This document shows, piece after piece, positions 47,746 through 57,800 of a stretch of DNA of 64,000 bases. Source of the stretch: Gymnogyps californianus (Eukaryota > Chordata > Aves > Accipitriformes > Cathartidae); assembly GCF_018139145.2 (NCBI RefSeq), contig NC_059485.1, forward strand, positions 16,429,698 to 16,493,697. Reading direction: 5' to 3'. Below the pieces are notes generated by a model. The model was not told where the DNA came from. It did no database searches and worked only from the letters and a program-made list of their open reading frames with translations. A program made the position numbers and the translations under genes. The first letter of the stretch is position 1. Every line of letters starts with the position of its first letter.

Positions 47746-49714
47746 CTGAAGTAGAAAGGATAACAATTCATCCTTACACGGTGCATATACAGATGGTCAG
47801 ATTAGCAATAAATATAAAAACACACGATGTCACAAAGCTGGAAAATATGTGCATAGTTCAAATAACAATTTCAGAATATAGCTTCCAGGACCTGTTCCTG
47901 TTCTGTAATGCTTGTATGAGTACCACACACTGTGACATATGAAGTTTGACCAAGCCTCTCCCTTTTGAGATTTTTTCCATGTTGTTTCTTTCTCGTTTCA
48001 CATTATTTTTTCCATTTGGTATTTAGTATATTTAGCCTTTCTTCTTGAAAATTTTTAAGAGTTTTACTTAGAATTTCAAAAAAGCTTAAAAATGGTCGAG
48101 CTCTTTTCAAGGAAAAAAAAAAAAAGATTGTGTTATGAAACTTGAGGGGGAAAGCCCCCAATCAATAGTGCAGTTAGAGATACCAGAAAATTAAAGTCTG
48201 GTTAAAATAATATTAAAAAAATGCCCTTCCCCAGGCTCAATTTCAGTGAAACACCTACCCTCCCTCTTCCAAGTCTCATCTTCCTTCCTTTTGCCATGGG
48301 TTATCCTCAGTCCGTCCTAATTCCTTCAGTGAGGTGACATGCAGGCCAGGAGATTGGGGTCATGTGGGTGACAATTTGCACCTGCCCCTGCACGCTGCTT
48401 CCCGGTTTCCCTCTGACTCCAGGGTGGGTCAATCCAAAGTCCCCCCGAGGTGTATCTGTTCTGACACGAGTCACCTTTTTCCAAGAGCGTGTCCCCGGCT
48501 GGGTCCCTAGCTGCGTGCCCAGCACTCCTCTAGGCAGCATGCCTCCACAGAGGCACCCCACCCCCTGCAGCCACCACTCTCTTAAATCCACCCCAGGCTG
48601 CTCTGACTGGTGATGTTTTGGCACACGACGGGCTGTTTCTCTTAGTTTTGGATCCAGCAGGAACTGGCTGTGACCGGCCCAGGGCAGTACCTGACCTGCT
48701 GCCACACAGGCTACTCTGCAGCCCCCACTATCCAAAACTGCCAGTTATGTCCAACACATGAATGCATCCAGCATGCCTCTTCTGCAAGGTACAGTTGCTT
48801 GTCGTGTTGTAATTCAGTGGCGCTTGTTTCCACCAATATTCAGAATTAGAGCTCTGATAATAAGGATGCAAGTTGTTTCAATCATTAAATAATTTGGTTT
48901 TATCCTTTTCTAAAACTGCTTTAGGAGACTATATACAAAAGAAACCTGTGTTCACAAAAATTGGCTGTTCTTCTAACATAATTATGGCTTTTGAAGGTTT
49001 TTTTGGTGTTTTCACCAAACCATTCAGTTTGTTACAGAATTTGAGTAAAAATCTTATTGCTTGTGGTCAAGGAGGGAAAGTTCTGTAGACACCAGCAAGA
49101 AAATTCTGTAGACACTTCTGAATTAACCTATGATATTCATCTGTCTAGGGTACAATGACAGGAAGGTTCATATGAATAAAGATTAAAAGAAATGTTTTAA
49201 ACTTGTCTGAAGGATACTGAAGTTTGCAAAAGCAACCTAGATGTCCTTATCTCCCACCTTAGCAGAACCTGACTTTGCACATTTAACTTTAGCAACTTGT
49301 GCATGCAATTTTCTGTATTTCTGACAACATAAAAAGCTTGCCTCATAACATCCTCACACAATGTGAGCTGCCAATTACTTCTGAATCTAGAACCTCTTGC
49401 TCTATAAACAGAAGTCTTCCCTGTAAGCCATGGAAACGATAACTATTTTATTAATAAATTTATCTATATTTTAAAGTATGCTGAAGAAATATTGTGATCT
49501 CCTCTAGAAATAAGATCTTTGATGTACTTAGCAAACAAAGGGAAGAAAAGAGAATCATCTGAATGCTTTAAGACACAGCAAGTCAGACTTTGCATCACAA
49601 ATTTAAAAACCAAGTTTTTAAACTAATATTCACAACTGCTGATATTAGATACTATATTAGATAGTACACAACAGATATTACATACTCAATGGTGGTAACA
49701 ATTCTGTATCTTAC
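47746..49714. other. KATNIP: KATNIP intron between E2 and E3
   Basis: A 2.0-kb intron. A GC-rich block at about 48230-48750 stands out from the AT-rich surroundings and is listed separately. An A-run lies at about 48113-48125. Confidence 0.65.
48230..48750. mobile_element. GC-rich block, probable diverged retroelement or LTR piece
   Basis: About 520 bp, clearly richer in G and C than the flanking intron, with words such as CCTAATTCCTTCAGTGAGGTGACATGC and CTTTTTCCAAGAGCGTGTCCCCGG. I have an uncertain memory of similar words in avian LTRs. Open frames exist on both strands (about 142 codons on the minus strand) but resemble no protein I know. I cannot define ends or a target-site duplication. 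Confidence 0.3.
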
Positions 49715-49791
49715 CGGTTTCTCTGCTGAAGGGATATTAAGTATTCGTCATGTTTTTCATCAAAGTCAGTCACCATGTCCTTAATATAAAG
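49715..49791 (-). CDS. KATNIP: KATNIP exon E2 (first certain coding exon)
   Basis: 77 nt after a TCATTTCAG acceptor, ending in phase 2 at ACCG|GTAAGA. It encodes KDMVTDFDEKHDEYLISL and QQRNR, the strongly conserved N-terminal motif of KATNIP. It contains an ATG at 49774-49776 (GACATGG; G at -3 and +4). That is the first ATG in the KATNIP frame that I can find, so it may be the start here. Mammalian proteins have about 25 further residues upstream. Confidence 0.95.
49774..49776 (-). other. KATNIP: Candidate KATNIP start codon
   Basis: The ATG inside E2 with an acceptable Kozak context. It is proposed because E1 has no ATG in any frame on the minus strand up to the GTF3C1 coding sequence. If an unseen upstream exon carries the usual start, this is an internal methionine. 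Confidence 0.45.
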
Positions 49792-50406
49792 CTGAAATGA
49801 GAATATAATTGTCACACTGAAGCATAGAAATGATTTATTATAGACTACTACTAGTTTTGCACCCTCAGTAGACAAGAATGCTATAAACTGAAAAAAGTTC
49901 CTCCTTCAACAAAACATAAAACTTCAGTGTAGTAAATGAAGTTCCTGAAGAACAGCGGAAACCTTACTTGTTTTACTTATTTTTCAGAACCCTTCACAAT
50001 CTACTGAAGAGCCTAAAAATACTAAAAATGGAAGGCATATACTATAATGAGTTTATAATCCAAGAACTGACAAGCAAGTCAATTCTGGGGCACAAGCTGA
50101 AAGGGCCATGCCCAAAGCCCAACTGTAGGATGATTTTCCTGAAGTGCTACTGCTCATGAGGTCAGTTGATTCTGGAACTTATTCACTGCAGAGGCTGTAT
50201 ACATTTAAAGTGTTTAATTAAAGATTTTACCTTGCTTGCCTTTCAGGAAATACAAACTTTTCTAGCGGTTCCCACCAAGTATCCCAGAGTTGCTGCTGCA
50301 AGTTGTGGTAGGGTGCCCTCTTACACACTCACAAGTTTAAAATTGCCACCAAAGCGTTTAATTTAGTTCTGTACCAAAAAAGTAAACCCCATATTTTGTC
50401 TCTTAC
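49792..50406. other. KATNIP: KATNIP intron between E1 and E2
   Basis: A 615-bp AT-rich intron. I looked for an alternative first coding exon (ATG plus donor in phase 0) and found none that convinces. Confidence 0.6.
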
Positions 50407-50512
50407 CGACTGCAGAGTACCTGTGCTAAAATACCGCCCTTTCCCGCGCCCTCGCTGAGGTAACGCAGCGTTGGGGCTGAACTGACAGCTCTCCCGAACG
50501 ACAGAGCAGGGG

Positions 50513-50543
<31 letters not shown>

Positions 50544-50690
50544 CCTCTGCGCTTTGCCTCTGCAGCGCCGGCAGAGCACCGGGCTCAGGAAAAACCCGGG
50601 GGCAGAGCCCCCACCGGCCGGAGACTCCACAACAGCTCAGCAGGCACCGCGGCGAGGAAAGGCCGGGCCAGGCCGCGCCGCCGCTGCCCT
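50407..50690 (-). other. KATNIP: KATNIP exon E1 (5' UTR-like, CpG island)
   Basis: A good donor (CAGTCG|GTAAGAG) at 50406 marks the end of a GC-rich first exon; the upper limit is a guess because the transcription start is not visible. There is no ATG on the minus strand between here and the GTF3C1 coding region. Reading E1 in the phase needed by E2 gives an open frame with no stop and no ATG for more than 110 codons. I therefore annotate it as untranslated. A CGGGCT hexanucleotide repeat lies inside it. Confidence 0.5.
50515..50543. repeat. CGGGCT hexanucleotide repeat in KATNIP E1
   Basis: Nearly five copies of CGGGCT (four complete plus CGGGC). It lies in the probable KATNIP 5' UTR. GC-rich hexanucleotides of this type are often length-variable. 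Confidence 0.9.
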
Positions 50691-50698
50691 GTTTGTGC

Positions 50699-50712
50699 GT
50701 TTCCGTGGTTAC
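50699..50712 (-). promoter_or_regulatory. Candidate RFX X-box
   Basis: On the minus strand the sequence is GTAACC-AC-GGAAAC. It has the two inverted half-sites and 2-nt spacer of an RFX binding site (GTNRCC, spacer, RGYAAC), with one deviation in the right half. RFX factors drive many ciliary genes, and KATNIP is one. It sits about 290 bp upstream of the E1 donor and could equally be a chance match. Confidence 0.45.
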
Positions 50713-50723
50713 CGTCGCGGTCG

Positions 50724-50731
50724 TGACGTCA
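50724..50731. promoter_or_regulatory. CRE palindrome TGACGTCA
   Basis: A perfect eight-base CREB/ATF site, 44 bp left of the GTF3C1 start codon. Such full-length sites in CpG-island promoters are commonly occupied by CREB/ATF factors. The palindrome has no direction and could act on both genes. Confidence 0.75.
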
Positions 50732-50738
50732 CTTCCGG
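50731..50738 (+). promoter_or_regulatory. ETS core ACTTCCGG
   Basis: An ideal ETS/GABP-type site (CCGGAAGT on the minus strand) sharing one base with the CRE. ETS sites of this form often lie next to the start site of TATA-less housekeeping genes, which suits GTF3C1. Confidence 0.7.
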
Positions 50739-50774
50739 CGCGCAGGCCCCCCCCGCTCGGAAGCGGCGGCGGGG

Positions 50775-50995
50775 ATGGAGGCGCTATGGGTGCTGCTGGA
50801 CGAGGTGGCCCTGGAGGGGCTGGACGGCATCACGCCGGGCGCGCTGTGGCACCGCCTGGGCGCCCGCACGCCGCCCTTCCCGCTGCCGCTGGAGCCCGCC
50901 ACGCAGCAGCTCCTCTGGGCCGCGCTCAGCGCCCAGCCCGACGTCAGCTTCTACCTGCTGCCGCGGGCGCGCCTGCCGCTCCGCCTGCACGACCG
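50775..50995 (+). CDS. GTF3C1: GTF3C1 exon 1
   Basis: The ATG has a strong context (GGGGATGG). It encodes [19 protein letters not shown], then [19 protein letters not shown] and ends at DR in phase 2 (GACCG|GTGAGG). It is clearly the mammalian GTF3C1 N-terminus; a few residues differ, as expected in a GC-rich first exon. The fold is predicted to be a winged helix in this region; I infer that from the family. Confidence 0.96.
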
Positions 50996-51720
50996 GTGAG
51001 GGCAGCTCCGGCGGGGACGGCGCTCCCCGCCCCGCCGAGCCGAGCCGAGCCCAGCCGCCGCCGCCGCCTCTCGCGGGCCGCCGCGCTTTCCCCTTCCCGC
51101 CGGGCGGGGCACCCCGCAGGACGCTCGGGGGGGGCTTGCTCCTCTGCCGGGGATAGCTCGGGCCTGGTTCTCCAGCCGCCGCGGGGGCTGCCCCCGCCGC
51201 CCCTGCTCGTTCTCTGGAGCCGTTCGGGTTTTGCTGGAAGAGCGCTTAAGTAGCCGGTTGACGGGCGGCGAGGCGGGGTGTGGTTTGAAGCCTGCTATTT
51301 AGGAGACCTGCATAGGAGTCCCGGCTAGGTTTCCGTTCTAATGGCTGTTTACCACTTCGGTACAAGCAGAATTTATATGTCCCGGTTCATCAGGGTGGAT
51401 GTACCTCTTGTTCTCCTTTTCTGTAAACTAGTGTTTATGTATGTTTCTCTCATTCCTGCCGCTTCAATATCCTTGAATTTTTGAAGATCAAATAATGTAT
51501 TCCCTTCCTCCTGCCTCATACACTCTGCATGCTGATAAGGTTTGGTTAGACTCCAGGAGTGCAACTCTGCTCTTTGTGTTTTCCCAGTTTTGAGGTTTCA
51601 AAAGAGTTTCATTTTTCCAAGATATTTCATAGAGGTATCGGTATTGTTTGTGACAATCTTATATTTCAGTTCCAAATTCCCCTTGCTTGGTTAAATGTTG
51701 GCTCTCTGCTTTTATTTCAG
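50996..51720. other. GTF3C1: GTF3C1 intron 1
   Basis: A 725-bp intron. Its first 270 bp belong to the CpG island; the rest is AT-rich and without other features. Confidence 0.75.
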
Positions 51721-51930
51721 ATATGAAGAAATAGACCTTGAAACAGGAATACTGGAAACCAAAAGAGATCCTGTTCCTTCAGATGATATTTATCCTGTCC
51801 ACATGATTTTGGATAATAAAGATGGCATACAAGGTTCCTGCCAGTATTTTAAAGAGAGAATAGATATCACTGATCAAATAAGGAGGAAGGATTTGCAGCC
51901 CTGTTATACTTATATAGAAGCTGTTGAAAA
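51721..51930 (+). CDS. GTF3C1: GTF3C1 exon 2
   Basis: 210 nt, phase 2 at both ends (TTTCAG acceptor; AAAA|GTGAGT donor). It encodes [18 protein letters not shown] and [17 protein letters not shown]. It is almost identical to the mammalian protein. Confidence 0.98.
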
Positions 51931-52105
51931 GTGAGTGAAATCCTCATATCTGGCATTAAAAGATTTTTAACTCGAGTTTTAAAATTTAGTCATCACTCAG
52001 TTTGTACAGATTATATCAAGAATGGTGTTTGTGGGGGGAAGGTGATTGATCTCTCTGTTTTTATGGAACTAATAATAATTTATTACTTTCCCTTCTGTTT
52101 CTTAG

Positions 52106-52282
52106 ATGGGGAGAGAAACTAGTCATTGTTGCTTCCCAAGACCAGCGTTACAGAGCTTTAATAGGCTGGGAAGGGGACCCAGACTTAAAACTCCCTGACT
52201 TCTCCTACTGTATATTGGAGCGTTTAGGTCGTGCTAGGTGGCAAGGCGAGCTTCAGAGGGACCTTCACAGTGGGGCTTTCAA
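52106..52282 (+). CDS. GTF3C1: GTF3C1 exon 3
   Basis: 177 nt, phase 2 at both ends (CTTAG acceptor; CAA|GTAAGT donor). It encodes [39 protein letters not shown] and [10 protein letters not shown]. The second half opens the B-block-binding domain (TFIIIC B-block type winged helix), which contacts the tRNA B box. Confidence 0.98.
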
Positions 52283-53421
52283 GTAAGTTTATATATTGCT
52301 GTATGAATTAAATCAGAGCTAATAAGTTTCCACTGGTTATTTATAAAGATCTGTCCACTTAAGAATTCCTGTGTTGATTTAAACTCATATCCGTATCAGT
52401 AGCATCTCATCCTTACTACCAGGAGCACTTGGTTCTTGGAGCCTGTATTGCTAGTAGTATTCTGGTTTCTTCCTTGAGTTTATTATACTTCCTGATATTT
52501 TCTCACGGAACCAGAGATTGTCTATTGGGTCAATACACAAGTTTCTAATTTGTGGAAGTTCTTGCTTTCTCTAAACCACTTTTTCTTCAAATTTGGGATG
52601 GAACAATGATTTTCATTTCCTTTCCTAAACTGCTGAGAAAGCACCTTATCCTGCCCAAGTTCTGAAGAGATTCTTGGATGCCCAGCTGTTGTCCCCAGCA
52701 TTTGCACTGTGTGACATCTTCCTCTATGACCTGAAGGGGAGCCTGAGTTACCACCTCCCAAACTAGACCATGTGTTTTGTTGATGGAGGAGCATTACACA
52801 GTCTCTTAAGGAACTTTTGGTTTTGTATTGCAGTGCTGGAGAATATTAGCATTGCTGTTAAGGATTCACTGCTTTTAGGAGATGAAGTGTATGTAGCTTG
52901 CAAACCACACTGGTATTGTTTTTTGCCACTTAGGAAGCTCTTTTAGGTAACTAAGATGATGGAGGCGGAGGGGAAATCTTTTGTGGATACTTTTCTGTCA
53001 GTTCAGTGGCCTGAGTCAGCTCACCAAGGAGTGAGATGAATACCAGAGCTATTACAAGGGGGGCAGTGATTGTAGTGTAGCCAGGAGTTAGAAAGAAAGG
53101 ATGGAGAAAGAGGGCCTGGGGATACCGTATTGATTCAGCTGTCTCATCAAACCATGTCAGGACGCTGTGATGGTGCATAGAGACTGTAGGTTAAAATCAG
53201 AGGTATTTCTCTCTGTTTAATTGGATTAACTATGAAAATCAATTTCACAGGTTATCTTAATTTTGGCACTTCCTAATTTTGAGATTGTCACCCTGCAATC
53301 AACATAACATATGTTGCTAAGACCATAGGTAATTTAGGTAAAGTGTCTTGGGATACTGGATAATTAGAATTTATTTGCAGAAGTTCCTATGCCTGTAGAT
53401 ATCTTGCCATCTTTTCTTCAG
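52283..53421. other. GTF3C1: GTF3C1 intron 3
   Basis: A 1.1-kb unique intron. I recognise no repeat or exon. Confidence 0.65.
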
Positions 53422-53565
53422 AGTGGATGCTGGAAAAATTCATTATCACCGAAGAGTATTGGACAGAAATGGTCTCATAACAATGCAGTCCCATGTCATA
53501 AGACTACCAAGTGGAGCACAGCAACACTCAATTCTTCTACTTCTGACTCGCTTTCATGTTGATAG
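53422..53565 (+). CDS. GTF3C1: GTF3C1 exon 4
   Basis: 144 nt, phase 2 at both ends (TTCAG acceptor; ATAG|GTATGT donor). It encodes [38 protein letters not shown] and LTRFHVD. It completes the recognition helix and wing of the B-block-binding domain and is nearly identical to mammals. Confidence 0.98.
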
Positions 53566-54145
53566 GTATGTGCCACTCAGATGTTTTAAAGATCTCCTGG
53601 GTAGACTGTGATCTTTTACTATGAGGAGAGTTTGCTCTGTTGTCACAACCATTAAAGTTTCCTGGTATTGACTCTTCTCAATTTCTTTATGAACTCCTCT
53701 TCCGAATGCTGGACAGTTTAAAACTTACTTGTCTTGGAGCTGTAAACAATAGGGTATTCTAGTGCCTGTCACCTGCCTACATAAACCTAGCTCTTCTTAT
53801 TGTAGCACTAATCATTCTATTAATTTTGAGTGTTCTCACTTCAAACACATTTCTAATAGATTTTTTGTTTTCCTATCTTGTTTATGATTAGAACTTGTGC
53901 TTTTGTGGATTGCCAATGAAGTAACAGCCTGAGCTTAGTCACTGTTCCCTCAGTTGGGTTCTCTTCTTACTGACAAATTCTCTCACGTGCTATTCACAGA
54001 AGGAAAAGAAAACTGTGATTCCTAAAACAATCCGAGAACACTTCAGCATACTTTCTCTAGTGACTGACATTTTGTAAAGGTACAACTGGTGTTTATAAAG
54101 TTACATGCGTGCCTACAGGTAAAATAATTTTCTTTTCTTGGTTAG
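53566..54145. other. GTF3C1: GTF3C1 intron 4
   Basis: A 580-bp unique intron without recognisable features. Confidence 0.65.
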
Positions 54146-54242
54146 GAGGAGCAAATACGATATTCTAATGGAGAAGCTCTCAAGTATGCTAAGTGCTCGT
54201 TCAAACCAGATGGAAACATTAGGAAACTTGAGGGAAGAATTG
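54146..54242 (+). CDS. GTF3C1: GTF3C1 exon 5
   Basis: 97 nt, entered in phase 2 after GGTTAG and left in phase 0 at TTG|GTGAGA. It encodes [20 protein letters not shown] and [10 protein letters not shown]. It is strongly conserved with mammalian GTF3C1. Confidence 0.97.
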
Positions 54243-54730
54243 GTGAGATTCATTACTCTTTCAAATTCGCACTCACGTAGAATCTAGATGATTAGTATCA
54301 AAGGCAGTTATTCATACTGCCCGTTTTTTAAAGTTGCACAAAATTTTGGGGTAGGATATTAAAAGAAAGATCTTAAAAACCTACTAGATCAAGTTACCAT
54401 TGCTGTTTGTCATAAGGAAGGAGTTTTATTCGATCCACGATTTCAGAAAAGATCTGTCAATGGATATCATCATGAAGTTCTTACTTGCACAATGCTGCTG
54501 GTGGTTGCTGCTGCTTGTTTGGACGGCAGAGTTGGAGGGATAGAACACACTCCAGAAGCATCTCATGCTCTGCCTGGTGTCTGCACTAGCAGGTTTTTAA
54601 GATCCTTCTGTGATATCCTACCCCAAAATACTGTGTTTTAAGAACAGGCAGTAGGAATGTCTTTGATACTAATCACCTACAGGGGAGGCTTTTGGGCTAC
54701 AATGACTTTTGCCATTTCTCTTTACATTAG
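54243..54730. other. GTF3C1: GTF3C1 intron 5
   Basis: A 488-bp unique intron without recognisable features. Confidence 0.65.
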
Positions 54731-54854
54731 GGTCTTTGTGAGAGGACTTTCAAACGTCTGTATCAATATATGATGAATGCTGGCCTAGCCAAGGTAATAT
54801 CCATCCCATTACAAGATATACACCCCAATGGAGGACCCTACAAGACAAAGAAAG
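54731..54854 (+). CDS. GTF3C1: GTF3C1 exon 6
   Basis: 124 nt, entered in phase 0 after ATTAG and left in phase 1 at AAAG|GTATCT. It encodes [20 protein letters not shown] and [15 protein letters not shown]. This is another winged-helix-like segment, conserved with mammals. Confidence 0.97.
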
Positions 54855-57800
54855 GTATCTAGAACTATCTTTTTTCTTGTGTAATTACATTGATGCCATT
54901 CTATGTATAAGCTTCAAATCTTAAATTAAAAGATGCATAAGTGAAATTCTGTCTATGCAATCATGTGGAGAAATGTGTTACTAAAGCTAGAATGCTACAG
55001 CCCACTTGAATTAAGCATTTGTTCAAGGTTTTTAAGAAATGGATGCAGGCAAGTTTGTTGTATATCAATGTAAGCTGTTTCAGTGGATTGTGACTCCTAA
55101 TAAGACTGCTCAAGCCAATACTGAGAGTAGGCACAAAGAGCAGTCTGCTGACCTTTCGGGTTGAAGTTGAATGACAAGTCAATAAACAAAAATACATAAA
55201 AAGTTATATAAAACAAAAAAGACTATTACAAAATAAGCTAAAGAAACAGACCATCTTAGTTAAAGGCTTTTGCTGAAATTATGACTTTTGCTGAAAGTCA
55301 TGAGAACGCAAAGTTTCTCTGGAAAGTTTCATATCAAGTTATGAAAGTAAGCTTCTACAGCCCTACCTTGGAATTCTTGAAGTAAGCAAGATAGCCAACA
55401 ACTACTATTCAAAAAAGCCATAGTCTACTGAGAGATAGTTTAATGCATAACCAGCTTTGAATTCAAATTTAATAGATTTGCAAGAACTGCTGATAACTTC
55501 CAAACATGCAGTGGAAAGACAAAGAAGAGCAGAACTGCATGAAGAAAATGAACAAAAGAAAGCAACTGCTCTCAGAAGAAGATGCAGATAAAACTTGCGT
55601 GGGGAAAAAACTACAAGAAGTAATAACAGAAAGTATGAGGAAGGATAGTATCACCAATGGAATTAATGCAATTGCTTAAGGAAGTCTAAACCAAATCTTT
55701 AATCACAGAAAATCCTAAGAGGCAGATTTGCAAGGGTTAAAAAGAAAATAGTTCTAAAAGATGAACAGTGTGTTTTTCAGAGATGTAGTGAACTGTTTGT
55801 GAAAAAATAAAAAAATTAAATCTGATATGAACTAAACATTGCAAATTACATAGTCTTTGCGAATAGGAGTGATCATAAAGGAAGAAGTGAAAAAGCCAAT
55901 AAAAATGTGAGAACTTCAAGAAGACAAAAGTGAATGCCAGTTACATGCAGTTGGATTAAGGCTCTTGATAAGACAACAAATTCCTTCAAATCTTTTAAGT
56001 CTGGGGAAAGGAAATCTCTCTGTAGGGAAATTGTATTATGAACAAACAGAAGCAACAGCTAAAAGTAGGTACAGCATGTAGCACGGTTCAGAGAGAAATC
56101 TCCCACATTGTACTGAATAAATAAGGGAGTGATTGAACAAGTTCATTTGTCATGAAATATACAGGTCCACCTCCTTCCCATAAGAATATCAGAGGGAGTT
56201 TTACACAGGAGAATTCATTTACGTTCACAGTTGCAAGAAGGCAGTGGAGATCCTCAAAATATGTTCTAGAATAGATCAGTATACAATAAAATAGATGGGA
56301 AAAATTATCATCAATTTTTTACAAAATATGTATTGTACATGGTTAATGTATTTCTGGTTTGAGCAAGCGTCTCAACATACAGTGGCTTGTATGACAGGGA
56401 TACCGTTAGTCCCACCGTTTAGCATTGTCAGTGACAAAAACCTAGATTCTCTCTTACACTGTCTTTGAGTAGTATTGCACCAGGTCATATTTGTTTATAC
56501 TTCCTCATACTGACTTAAGTTTCAGGGATGTTCTAATGAGCTGAAGACACTTGCAAATAAAACCCAAAAGACTAGATAGTATTCCTAAAAGACAGAGTTT
56601 ATAATCAGTAGTAAAAACATCTAACTTCCAATTAAAGTATTTACTTAGAAGACAAGAAAATAGAAGTCCATTTATAAACTTAGTGGCAACCCACAAGGCA
56701 GTAGATGTTTCATGTTTTGCAGAGATTGGCACAGTGGCAGCTGCATTTACTACTTAAGTGTGTAATGAAAAATACCACCTGATGAATCTTTCACTTGAAT
56801 GATAATTCCATCTTACAGACGTAAAAGCTGAAAATCCACAAAAATGCCTTAAAAAACACTAGGTATTAAACTAGGATGAATTAATAATAGCTGATTTTCA
56901 TCAGAGATCAAGATAGTTTAATCTCTGGAGTTATACAGGAAAGCAGATAGAAATATGTGGGACACACTGAGGATGAAGCCAGAGCATCTGCTATGGGAAG
57001 CACATTATTGGGCAGCAGGAGCTAAAGTAAAAGGAATTGGTTTGGTTGGTTGGTTGGGTTTTTTTTTCCAAATACTGCTTCAAGTGAAAATTAACAGGCT
57101 GTAGAAATACAGAGGATGTGATAACAGTGTCTGCAGCCCTACCAAAATGTCAGCATGGAATCATCTGGTGTGGAGCTCAGTCACATGATTAAGTTACTGT
57201 GAATTAACTTCATGTCAGCTAGTCTTCAGTAACTGATCATATATATACATAAGATAAAATTCATCAGCTGAAACCTTAATGATTTCAACTAAAGCTTTCA
57301 CCTGGCATTTTTCACAGCAGGGCTGTACCAGAGGAGTAGAGATGGCTCTAGATGTTCCCACCTACTGCTGCAGGATGAATTAACTACTTCTGCAGTAGCT
57401 GCTGAATCACTGCAACTTGATAAGCTGGCAATGTACAGTAACCTAGTTCTCCCTTACCACTGGTCTCTTAAATTGTTCAGCAGGAGCTAGGTGATACTGA
57501 TGATAGTAGGGCATCCTTATATCAGGGAGCAGGATCGCTACAGCTCTCCTGAAGTCATCTGTCCCCACTCTTCCATGAGATCCCAGAAGGATAAAGTAGG
57601 TGGAGAGTTACTACAGCACAACCGTTGCACAGTAACATGTTAAGATGTAGAATTCAATCATGTATGAGACTCTTGTGGCTGGTGGGCAGCAGTGCGTTCT
57701 GTCCTTGTATACAACAACCTTAGATTTTGTGTCTCCGTTTTCATTACATATAATTATAGTACACTATACGTGTTAACAAACCTAGCCATTCCCTAGGTGC

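Larger units (their letters stand above)
304..50690 (-). other. KATNIP: KATNIP gene span (partial; 3' end off the left edge)
   Basis: KATNIP (KIAA0556) is a large protein known to bind katanin and microtubules and to act at the ciliary base; human mutations cause a Joubert-type ciliopathy. I recognised it from several conserved exons and then joined 18 coding exons on the minus strand. All junctions are GT-AG and every phase matches its neighbour: exon lengths 77, 170, 80, 135, 262, 150, 164, 113, 115, 207, 141, 895, 735, 209, 64, 178, 166 and 158 nt, total 4,019 nt. The human protein is about 1,620 residues, so roughly 250 C-terminal residues, including the last repeat, should lie left of this window. 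Exon numbers here are mine, counted from the CpG-island exon as E1. Exon limits come from splice motifs and phase, not from transcripts. Confidence 0.95.
50430..51270. promoter_or_regulatory. CpG island and bidirectional promoter of KATNIP and GTF3C1
   Basis: A sharp rise in G, C and CpG over an AT-rich background covers the first exons of both genes and the start of GTF3C1 intron 1. There is no TATA box. The head-to-head arrangement matches the mammalian gene pair, and the two first exons are at most a few hundred bases apart, so the same DNA must serve both promoters. Confidence 0.85.

Noticed and set aside
48307..48735. 142-codon minus-strand open frame
   Set aside because: It lies in the GC-rich intronic block, has no recognisable motif and no splice context fitting KATNIP; long open frames are expected by chance in GC-rich DNA.
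50403..50630. Minus-strand open frame of about 75 codons rich in Arg-Ala in the CpG island
   Set aside because: It starts at GTG, its repeats come from the CGGGCT hexanucleotide, and its phase at the E1 donor (2) does not fit E2, which needs phase 0.
50554..51156. Plus-strand 200-codon open frame overlapping GTF3C1 exon 1
   Set aside because: It is a GC-driven open frame in the wrong register; exon 1 in the 50775 frame matches GTF3C1 and joins exon 2.
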